A stretch of DNA of 22,377 nt, taken from Flavobacteriia bacterium (lineage in GTDB: Bacteria; Bacteroidota; Bacteroidia; Flavobacteriales_D; Crocinitomicaceae). The translations under genes were made by a program, and so were the position numbers. Where the stretch lies: assembly GCA_009925805.1 (NCBI GenBank), contig RFQF01000011.1:1-22377 (forward strand), written 5' to 3'. Below the pieces are notes generated by a model. The model had not been told where the DNA came from and did no database searches. It worked only from the letters and a program-made list of their open reading frames with translations. The first letter of the stretch is position 1; every line of letters begins with the position of its first letter. This document shows, in pieces, positions 1-6,248 of the stretch.

Positions 1-47
1 AATGTCCCAACGTCCAAATGTCCCAACGTCCAAATGTCCTAACGTCG
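1..47. repeat. 16-bp tandem repeat, about three copies, cut by window edge
   Basis: Three consecutive copies of a 16-bp unit (AAATGTCCCAACGTCC) occupy 1-15 (first base missing at the edge), 16-31 and 32-47. The last copy has two changes. Each unit is itself two 8-bp half-units of the form GTCCnAAy. The array ends 6 bp before the stop codon of the minus-strand phosphatase gene. It probably continues leftward outside the window. No function can be assigned. Confidence 0.85.
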
Positions 48-53
48 TTAATT

Positions 54-1544
54 CTATTTATCCTTCGTCCAACGCAACGTTTTGCTTTTTTTCTTCTTGG
101 TGGAGGGTTTCAGAATCGTTTTTTCATAGTACCAGGTGTTTTTCGCTTCTTTTTCATTCAATTCAACCAGCATAAATCCATGATTGCATAAATCAACATG
201 TTTGAGTTGTGGGTTGAGTCGTTTTTTGCGAAACATGTTTTCTACCACATGCGCTTTGAAAGTAGAAATACGTTCGTTCAAGTTCGCGGAGGTTATGGAA
301 GGGGTAACCCATTCAATACCTAATTTTTTCCCTTGGTGTTGCAAGTTCATACCCATGGAAACGTGGGCATCTCCCGTAATAATTACAATGTCCTTGATTT
401 CGTGCTGTACCCAATAGTCCATAAGGGTATTTCGCTCCACAGCATAACCATCCCACATATCGGTATTCAGTTTTGATTTGGAAGCTTTAACCACGGCCGC
501 CGGGGGGTTAACTTCGGAGAAAATGACTTGATTGGCCCATATTTTCCAAACCTTTTGTTTGTCGCTAAGCATTTCATGCAAAAACCAATCGCGTTGACTT
601 TTACCTAACATTGCACGGAGCGAATCGTTTTCTCCTTTGCCCTGTTGCGTCCTCGCTTCCAGTCGTTCATCCATCATGTACATAGAGGCCAGGTTACCGA
701 ATTCAAATTTTCGTTGGATGCTTTTGCTTGGGTTTTCTTTCAAGGGTAACCATTCAAAATAAACTTTTTGCGCATTCTTTTTGCGTTCTTCCCAATCCCC
801 GTCTTCTGGTTGATGATTTTGCGCCCCTTCCTTATATGCATCGTTGGCAATTTCGTGGTCGTCCCAAATCGTTATAAAACTGTGGGCCGCATGCAGTGCT
901 TGCAAGTCCGGATCTAATCGATAATTGGCGTACCTGGATCGGTAATCCTCCATACTCACGATTTCATGGTCAGGAATGTGCTTCCTGGGAAGGTCTTTGT
1001 TGCCGTAACCTCCAGGTGCATGCTCATAGATGTAGTCGCCCAAATGTACCACGAGGTCAATGTCGTCCATGTTGGCAATCCTTCGGTAGGCGTTGAAATA
1101 CCCCCATTCATAGTTGCTGCAGCTCACCACCGCCATTTTAAGCGAACTACAATTTAAGCAGGTCGTTTTCGCTTTTCCCAATAGCGAGGTATCCTTACCG
1201 TAAATAAACCGATAGTAATAGGTCTTGTTCTCTTCCAATCCTTGCACTTCCGTTTTTACGGCATAACCATCTGCCGCTAAAGGAACGAAGTTGAATTCCT
1301 TAAGAAGCGGAAGGAATGATCGATTGCTGCTCACTTCGCAGCGCACGGTCGCTTCGCCCGTCACGCGAAACGGGTTGAGTTGGGTCACCAAAATGAAGGA
1401 ACTTGGGGTGGGATCGCCCGATGCGACACCAAAGGGGAAAGCCCCCAAGGTTTGAATTTGAGCGTTAATGGCGTCACAATATATGCGTTGTGCTTGAAAC
1501 GAAGCAGCCAAAAACCATGAAAAAAGAAATAGAAAAGAGCGCAT
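54..1544 (-). CDS. secreted PhoD-like metallophosphatase (alkaline phosphatase D family)
   Basis: This is a 496-residue exported hydrolase that probably cleaves phosphoesters in the periplasm or outside the cell. The Met at 1544 is preferred over the upstream in-frame Met at 1574 because it directly begins a signal peptide (MRSFLFLFSWFLAASFQAQ). An N-terminal PhoD-type beta domain follows, containing FPFGVASGDPTPSS. The catalytic metallophosphatase domain carries SCSNYEWG (about residue 141), the metal ligand motif GDYIYE (169-174), WDDHE (227-231) and GDAH (391-394). These match the PhoD family of Ca/Fe-dependent phosphatases. The C-terminus is lysine-rich and lacks a clear T9SS sorting domain, so periplasmic location is more likely than surface display. 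It is divergent from the PKD-domain gene at 1634. The substrate is unknown; phosphodiesters are as plausible as monoesters. Confidence 0.9.
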   Translation of the reverse strand: MRSFLFLFSWFLAASFQAQRIYCDAINAQIQTLGAFPFGVASGDPTPSSFILVTQLNPFRVTGEATVRCEVSSNRSFLPLLKEFNFVPLAADGYAVKTEVQGLEENKTYYYRFIYGKDTSLLGKAKTTCLNCSSLKMAVVSCSNYEWGYFNAYRRIANMDDIDLVVHLGDYIYEHAPGGYGNKDLPRKHIPDHEIVSMEDYRSRYANYRLDPDLQALHAAHSFITIWDDHEIANDAYKEGAQNHQPEDGDWEERKKNAQKVYFEWLPLKENPSKSIQRKFEFGNLASMYMMDERLEARTQQGKGENDSLRAMLGKSQRDWFLHEMLSDKQKVWKIWANQVIFSEVNPPAAVVKASKSKLNTDMWDGYAVERNTLMDYWVQHEIKDIVIITGDAHVSMGMNLQHQGKKLGIEWVTPSITSANLNERISTFKAHVVENMFRKKRLNPQLKHVDLCNHGFMLVELNEKEAKNTWYYEKTILKPSTKKKKSKTLRWTKDK

Positions 1545-1558
1545 AGGTTTAGTTTCTT

Positions 1559-1566
1559 CAAATCTA
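1559..1566 (-). promoter_or_regulatory. possible -7 element for the PhoD-like gene
   Basis: Read on the minus strand this is TAGATTTG, an exact match to the Bacteroidota -7 consensus TAnnTTTG, 14 bp before the chosen start. No TTG lies at the right distance upstream for the -33 element, so the call is weak. Confidence 0.3.
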
Positions 1567-1585
1567 AAGATCAAATCCCTATAGT

Positions 1586-1616
1586 TTGTTTTCTTAAGGT
1601 TAAGTTATTATCTTTC
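1586..1616 (+). promoter_or_regulatory. candidate Bacteroidota-type promoter for the 1634 gene
   Basis: TTG at 1586-1588 and TATCTTTC at 1609-1616 (7 of 8 matches to TAnnTTTG) are separated by 20 bp, a normal spacing for the -33/-7 promoter of this phylum. The start codon is only 17 bp downstream of the -7 element, so the leader would be very short. The two secreted-protein genes that follow are 12 bp apart and could share this promoter. Confidence 0.4.
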
Positions 1617-1633
1617 TCCAAAATTTTTAACCT

Positions 1634-2833
1634 ATGCAAAAAATTACTTTCGGATTATTCCTTTTCGCCATAACCTTTTCTGTTCAAGCACAAACCATCG
1701 TTTGGCAAGACGATTTTGAAACGCCTGCCAACTGGACCATCAACGTTTCCTCCGGGATTAACGGTGTAGATGCCAATGTTTGGGTCATATCGGATGCCGA
1801 GGGAGGTGTAGCTCCTGGAGGTTGTGGCGTGGCTTCGAACGGAAACAAAACCTTACACGTGGGATGCCAAGGCATGTGGTGTCAAGGATCCGGTGCTACC
1901 TATAATGCCGGCGACGGAGGCTTAGGGTTTATTGATGCTGAGACGAACAAACGTGCCTTATTTGCATCCAACATCAACACCCAAAATTCCCAAAATCTTT
2001 CCCTACAATTCGATTACATCGGAGTAGGACAACCAGGGTTTGACTTTGGTACCATCCTCTACAGCTTGAACGGTGGCAACACGTGGAATGTACTTCAAAC
2101 GATAGCTTCTGCACCAACCTGCGGAAATGGGCAAGGCCAATGGACCCATCTTTCCTTACCGCTTCCAGCTTCATGTGCCAATATTAGTACATTGCGCATA
2201 GGTTTTCAATGGGAGAACGACAACGACGGCGCGGGAACAGACCCGTCCTTGGCGATTAATAATGTAAAAATCACTTCTCCTGCACCTCCGAGCGTAACGG
2301 CGGCCTTCACCGTTTCCACCGACGGACCATGTTTGGGTGATTGCATAACCTTCACCAACACCAGTACGGGTGCTTCCACCTATGCTTGGAATTTTGGAAA
2401 TGGACAAACCTCCTTAAACCAGAACCCTGGTTCAAAGTGCTACAACTCTCTTGGAGCTTATACGGTACAACTCATTGCCTGCAGTGGAAACCAATGCGAT
2501 ACCGCTACGGTGTTGGTCAATGTTCAGCCCTTGCTGACGGGTCAAGTTACTGTTACAAGCCAAGGTCCTTATACTTGGCCTTTTAATGGAATGGTATACA
2601 ATACTTCAGGGACCTATACGGACACCATGCCTAATGCGAATGCCTGCGATAGCGTAATGACCTTGCACTTAACGATTAACACGGGAGGGCTTTTGGAGTT
2701 ATCCGAAACATCGAACGGTAAATTGGTAAAAATTACGGACCTGACCGGAAGAGAAATCGATCGAATCAAAGGTCAAGTGCTGATCCTTTATTATGAAGAT
2801 GGCACAACAAAACGTGTATTCATCCAAGAATAA
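1634..2833 (+). CDS. secreted PKD-domain protein with short T9SS-like C-terminal tail
   Basis: This 399-residue extracellular protein has no recognisable enzyme motif. Residues 1-19 form a signal peptide (MQKITFGLFLFAITFSVQA). Residues about 20-216 look like a jelly-roll/MAM-like beta domain, beginning WQDDFE. Residues about 220-297 form a PKD domain, with typical YAWNFGNGQT and a paired-cysteine pattern. Residues about 304-349 match a module common in Bacteroidota surface proteins (YTWPFNGMVY followed by NACDSVMTLHLTI). The last 38 residues (LVKITDLTGREIDR to YEDGTTKRVFIQE) resemble the short conserved tail seen on T9SS-associated proteins of this phylum rather than a full type A domain. Surface adhesion or a structural role is inferred from the architecture only. 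The gene lies 12 bp upstream of another secreted-protein gene and the two are probably co-transcribed. Confidence 0.85.
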   Translation: MQKITFGLFLFAITFSVQAQTIVWQDDFETPANWTINVSSGINGVDANVWVISDAEGGVAPGGCGVASNGNKTLHVGCQGMWCQGSGATYNAGDGGLGFIDAETNKRALFASNINTQNSQNLSLQFDYIGVGQPGFDFGTILYSLNGGNTWNVLQTIASAPTCGNGQGQWTHLSLPLPASCANISTLRIGFQWENDNDGAGTDPSLAINNVKITSPAPPSVTAAFTVSTDGPCLGDCITFTNTSTGASTYAWNFGNGQTSLNQNPGSKCYNSLGAYTVQLIACSGNQCDTATVLVNVQPLLTGQVTVTSQGPYTWPFNGMVYNTSGTYTDTMPNANACDSVMTLHLTINTGGLLELSETSNGKLVKITDLTGREIDRIKGQVLILYYEDGTTKRVFIQE

Positions 2834-2845
2834 CCTGTTACGTTA

Positions 2846-4609
2846 ATGCTTCGAAAGTCTTTACTCAAAGTATTTTTCCTTGTTTTTTTGGCCTGTTGGT
2901 CCCTCGACGCAAAAGCCACCCACATTCTTGGGGGTGAGGTGTATTACGATTCCCTTGGGAACGGTTTTTACAAAGTAACTTTTGAAATCTACCGCGACTG
3001 CAACAGCGCCACTGCCTACGACAATCCGCTTATGTACACGGTGTTTTATGGTGACGGAACCTATTTCAACGAGTATTCGGTGAACTTGCTATCGAGCTCG
3101 ATTTTACCTGTTGTGTACGACGATCCCTGTGTGACACCTCCCAATAACATTTGCGTGGAGAAAGGAATATACATCGATACCATTCAACTGCCCTTCAATC
3201 CCATGGGATACCATATTTCCTACCAACGATGCTGCTGGGCGAACAACGTGGACAACATTATCGATCCCGGAAACAATGGAATTACCTTAACCACCTTTGT
3301 TCCAGGTTCCGACCTCACCCCCGTGTACAACCAAGGTGCTCGTTTTGTCAATTACCCACCCATCGTGCTCTGTGCTCAAAATACGTTGAATTTTAATCAC
3401 ATTGCCTTTGACCCCGACGGCGACTCCCTTACGTATGAACTGGCAGATCCCCTCGAAGGAGGCAGTATTGGGAATGTCGTTCCAAATCCGGAATCCCCGC
3501 CACCGTACAATGGCGTGCAATGGAATCCTGGGTTCTCTACATTCGTGCCCTTTGGACCTGGATCCACCATCACCATCAACCCTCAAACGGGTATGATGAC
3601 CTTTACCCCGAACAACATTGGGAATTTTGTGGCGGGTGTTAAAGTCAACGAATACCGCAACGGAATCCTCATCAATTCTAAAATCAGAACCTTTTCCTTT
3701 CGGGTAGTTTCCTGCCAAGTGGATATACCCATTACCGTGAATATTACAGGTCCTCCACAACTGGTGGAAGATTGCGGCTATGCTGGCTTTATCATTTCCC
3801 GCACCGATACGACAACCAATTTAGTCGTGCATATTGGCCTAGGAGGAACCGCTACCAACGGCACCGATTATCCCTTTATCCCTGACTCGCTGGCAATTCC
3901 GATAGGTGTAAGCGCTGATACGATTGGGATTGAAGCCTTAATGGATGCCCTCGTGGAGGCCACGGAAACCGTTTTTTTCAGTGTAATCGTCCCCAACCCC
4001 TGCGACGGAACGTTTGATACATCATCAATCACCCTCAACTTGGTGGACTACCAACCTATGAAAATTACCGCCCCCGATTCCATGAATTTTTGTGTAGTGG
4101 CTGGCGAAACGCCCTTCTTGTTCTGCTCCCTCACGAATGGGGTTCCACCTTACCAATTCAATTGGGAGCCGGGTGCGTTTCCAAACAACGATACGGTTTC
4201 TTTAGCGGCAACTGCCTTGAACCCTAACCAAAACCTATTCTATGTGGAGGTACAAGATGCGTGCGGAAAGACCATTTCCTACAACCCCATTTACGTGTAC
4301 AACCAATGTCCTTTGGAAGCACCGAATGTATTGACCCTCAATGGTGACATGACCAACGAAACCTTCATTGTAAACAATTTAGAAGATTACGATGCGGTGC
4401 AACTTCGCATTTTCAACCGTTGGGGAAATGTGATTTACGAAAACGATGACTACCAAAACGACTGGTCAGGAACTGATGTTTCGGGAAAAACAGTCAAGGA
4501 AGGGGTTTATTTTTATACCGTAATCCCCCAAAGCGCTAAATATACGTACGACGATCAAGAAAAAACCCAATACGTGTTGTCAGGGTTTCTGCATATCTTC
4601 AATCAATAA
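2846..4609 (+). CDS. large secreted protein with gliding-motility/T9SS type B C-terminal domain
   Basis: This 587-residue protein is predicted to be exported by Sec and then across the outer membrane by T9SS. A signal peptide ends near residue 24 (FLVFLACWSLDAKA). Directly after it is the THILGGEVYYDSLGNG motif with YRDC, a widespread N-terminal module of Bacteroidota surface proteins. A cadherin/Ig-like stretch with DPDGDSLTYEL follows. Residues about 318-395 resemble a Calx-beta fold, with the pattern GTATNGTDY and VEATETVFFSV. The last 100 residues are the gliding-motility-associated, CHU_C-type (type B) sorting domain: PNVLTLNGD, LRIFNRWGNVIYE, WSGTDVSGK and EGVYFYTV. It is probably a surface adhesin or matrix component. 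No catalytic motif is visible. The preceding PKD-domain gene is likely in the same transcript. Confidence 0.88.
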   Translation: MLRKSLLKVFFLVFLACWSLDAKATHILGGEVYYDSLGNGFYKVTFEIYRDCNSATAYDNPLMYTVFYGDGTYFNEYSVNLLSSSILPVVYDDPCVTPPNNICVEKGIYIDTIQLPFNPMGYHISYQRCCWANNVDNIIDPGNNGITLTTFVPGSDLTPVYNQGARFVNYPPIVLCAQNTLNFNHIAFDPDGDSLTYELADPLEGGSIGNVVPNPESPPPYNGVQWNPGFSTFVPFGPGSTITINPQTGMMTFTPNNIGNFVAGVKVNEYRNGILINSKIRTFSFRVVSCQVDIPITVNITGPPQLVEDCGYAGFIISRTDTTTNLVVHIGLGGTATNGTDYPFIPDSLAIPIGVSADTIGIEALMDALVEATETVFFSVIVPNPCDGTFDTSSITLNLVDYQPMKITAPDSMNFCVVAGETPFLFCSLTNGVPPYQFNWEPGAFPNNDTVSLAATALNPNQNLFYVEVQDACGKTISYNPIYVYNQCPLEAPNVLTLNGDMTNETFIVNNLEDYDAVQLRIFNRWGNVIYENDDYQNDWSGTDVSGKTVKEGVYFYTVIPQSAKYTYDDQEKTQYVLSGFLHIFNQ

Positions 4610-4611
4610 TT

Positions 4612-5094
4612 TTAATGCTTAATTAGTTGGTGGAATCCCTTCAATTCTCCTTTGGCGTTGAAGTACTTTACCAAGTAACTCCCGTTGGGGTGGTTGGATA
4701 GATCAATGTTGAACTTCTTTTTGTCGAATAAGGTCTTTCTGCTGCCAAATTCGCTAATTGTTTTTCCATGGGCCATATCAAACACCACATAAGAATAATA
4801 ATCCTTGGCCTCCACATTGAAAATCCCGGAAGAAGGATTGGGGTAAATTTTGATATTTCCTGTTCGATTTTCCGTGTCTAATGGAACGACACTCAGCATC
4901 GAGGCCAAGGTGTCCTTTGGAGGGCTTGGTACGTTCAATGTGTTCCGTTCCCAATGATTTATGCCATTGCGCAGGATATAACCCTCTTGAAAATTTTCCT
5001 GATTGGTAAGGTTGAGAATATCAGAATACCAAATTTCAGCAATAAAGGTGTCGGGTTGTACATCGATAAGTCCATAGCAAAATAGAGGTCTCAT
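4612..5094 (-). CDS. small protein consisting largely of a T9SS type A sorting domain; possible gene remnant
   Basis: The 160-residue product has a recognisable Por-type (type A) sorting domain in its second half (about residues 80-160). It contains IKIYPNPSSGIFNVE, then a beta-rich stretch with DLSNHPNGSYLVKYF and a terminal GFHQLIKH. The first 79 residues are unrecognised. There is no signal peptide at the only ATG start (MRPLFCYGLIDVQ). The reading frame continues upstream to a stop near 5170 without another ATG and without a convincing export signal. A T9SS cargo without a Sec signal cannot reach the system, so this may be the 3' remnant of a larger secreted-protein gene, or its true start may be missed. 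It converges with the 2846 gene, with 2 bp between the stops, and no terminator hairpin is visible there. Confidence 0.6.
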   Translation of the reverse strand: MRPLFCYGLIDVQPDTFIAEIWYSDILNLTNQENFQEGYILRNGINHWERNTLNVPSPPKDTLASMLSVVPLDTENRTGNIKIYPNPSSGIFNVEAKDYYSYVVFDMAHGKTISEFGSRKTLFDKKKFNIDLSNHPNGSYLVKYFNAKGELKGFHQLIKH

Positions 5095-5273
5095 ACGCCT
5101 AATATTGGTAATAAAATTAAAGGAAAGGAATGGAATGACAGGATGCAGTTGAAAATAGTTAATCGAAAATTAATCTTAGAGCATACACCAATTTATTTTA
5201 AGGTGTTTTGAGCGTTGGTGAAGGGAAATTGCAATTAGGTTTTGCAAATCAGTAAACTTTTTTCGCTTTTCGC

Positions 5274-5303
5274 TTGTGGAATCGTTTTATCCTCGTATCT
5301 TTG
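5274..5303 (+). promoter_or_regulatory. promoter of the ribosomal protein cluster (-33 TTG, -7 TATCTTTG)
   Basis: TTG at 5274-5276 and TATCTTTG at 5296-5303 are spaced 19 bp apart. The -7 element is a full match to the Bacteroidota housekeeping consensus TAnnTTTG. Transcription would begin roughly at 5308-5311, giving a leader of about 50 nt before rpsL. It is the clearest promoter in the window and stands ahead of 17 kb of co-oriented genes. Confidence 0.75.
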
Positions 5304-5306
5304 CAC

Positions 5307-5327
5307 CCCTCAAAGAGCGTTTGAGGG
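5307..5327 (+). promoter_or_regulatory. 5' leader hairpin before rpsL
   Basis: CCCTCAAA (5307-5314) and TTTGAGGG (5320-5327) form a perfect 8-bp stem with a five-base GAGCG loop. It would lie at or very near the 5' end of the transcript. The 31 nt from the stem to the rpsL ATG are very AT-rich and look unstructured. There is no U-tract directly after the stem, so it is not a canonical intrinsic terminator. It could be an mRNA-stabilising 5' stem, a ribosomal-protein binding site or a protein-binding DNA palindrome; the sequence does not decide. Confidence 0.5.
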
Positions 5328-5358
5328 TTTAATATATTGTTTAATTAAGAGTATTTTT

Positions 5359-5742
5359 ATGCCAACTATACAACAACTAGTTCGCAAAGGAAGAACAGCG
5401 GTGGCGCACAAAAGTAAGTCTGCTGCACTTGATTCATGTCCTCAACGAAAAGGAGTTTGTGTTCGTGTTTATACGACCACACCGAAAAAACCAAATTCTG
5501 CCATGCGTAAAGTGGCCAGGGTCCGTTTGACCAATGGCCGCGAAGTCAATGCATACATCGGCGGTGAAGGCCACAACCTTCAAGAACACTCATTAGTATT
5601 AGTACGTGGAGGTAGGGTAAAAGACCTACCTGGTGTACGTTATCATATCGTTCGCGGGGCTGAGGATACGGCGGGAGTTCAAGGACGATCTCAACGAAGA
5701 AGCAAGTACGGTACAAAACGTCCGAAAGCTGCAAAGAAATAA
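5359..5742 (+). CDS. rpsL: 30S ribosomal protein S12
   Basis: S12 (127 residues) sits at the decoding centre of the small subunit and helps control translational accuracy. The start at 5359 gives MPTIQQLVRKGR, the canonical N-terminus. An open frame continues upstream to 5242 but runs through the promoter and lacks family similarity. The decoding loops are intact: TTPKKPNSAMRK with Lys43, and GGRVKDLPGVRYH with Lys88 and Asp89. This is the streptomycin-sensitive configuration at the classical resistance positions. It is the first gene of the cluster, behind the promoter at 5274-5303. Confidence 0.97.
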   Translation: MPTIQQLVRKGRTAVAHKSKSAALDSCPQRKGVCVRVYTTTPKKPNSAMRKVARVRLTNGREVNAYIGGEGHNLQEHSLVLVRGGRVKDLPGVRYHIVRGAEDTAGVQGRSQRRSKYGTKRPKAAKK

Positions 5743-5774
5743 TCAAAGGTCAAATTGCGATAATATAACAAGCG

Positions 5775-6245
5775 ATGAGAAGAAGAAAAGCCAAAAAAAT
5801 TGCCATCTTACCAGATCCGAAGTTTCAGGAGCAGGTGGTAACCAAGTTTGTTAATAACCTAATGTATTCTGGTAAAAAGAGCCTTGCGTTCAAAATTTTC
5901 TATGAGGCCATAGATTTAGTGGACAAGAAAATTGAAGATACCGAAGGCATTGAGGTTTGGAAAAAAGCCTTAGAAAACGTTACGCCCAGCGTGGAAGTGC
6001 GCAGCCGCCGTGTAGGTGGGGCCACCTTTCAAATTCCAACGCCTGTGCGAGAGGAACGAAAGTCCTCTCTTGCCATGAAATGGTTGATTGGGTATGCACG
6101 TAAACGCAACGAAAAAACCATGTCCCAAAAATTGGCCGCAGAAATTATCGCCGCTTCGAAAGAAGAAGGTGCAGCATTTAAGAAAAAAGAAGACACACTC
6201 AGAATGGCCGAAGCCAACAAAGCATTTTCACACTTTAGATTCTAA
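5775..6245 (+). CDS. rpsG: 30S ribosomal protein S7
   Basis: S7 (156 residues, the usual length) nucleates assembly of the 3' major (head) domain of 16S rRNA and lines the E-site. The N-terminus MRRRKAKKIAILPDPKF and the motif VGGATFQIPTPVREERK are diagnostic. In Escherichia coli S7 represses the str operon from the rpsL-rpsG spacer. Here that spacer is only 32 bp and shows no obvious fold. fusA follows after 3 bp, suggesting translational coupling. Confidence 0.97.
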   Translation: MRRRKAKKIAILPDPKFQEQVVTKFVNNLMYSGKKSLAFKIFYEAIDLVDKKIEDTEGIEVWKKALENVTPSVEVRSRRVGGATFQIPTPVREERKSSLAMKWLIGYARKRNEKTMSQKLAAEIIAASKEEGAAFKKKEDTLRMAEANKAFSHFRF

Positions 6246-6248
6246 ACC

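Noticed and set aside
1545..1574. Start of the PhoD-like gene at the upstream ATG at 1574
   Set aside because: It would put ten charged or polar residues ahead of a clear signal peptide that begins with its own Met at 1544.
5186..5220. CACCAA/TTGGTG inverted repeat in the intergenic region before rpsL
   Set aside because: Six base pairs around a 23-nt loop is weak, it lies upstream of the promoter, and it has no U-tract; chance is a sufficient explanation.
5242..5358. In-frame N-terminal extension of rpsL beginning upstream at 5242
   Set aside because: It runs through the promoter and the hairpin, has no match to S12, and the ATG at 5359 gives the canonical S12 N-terminus.
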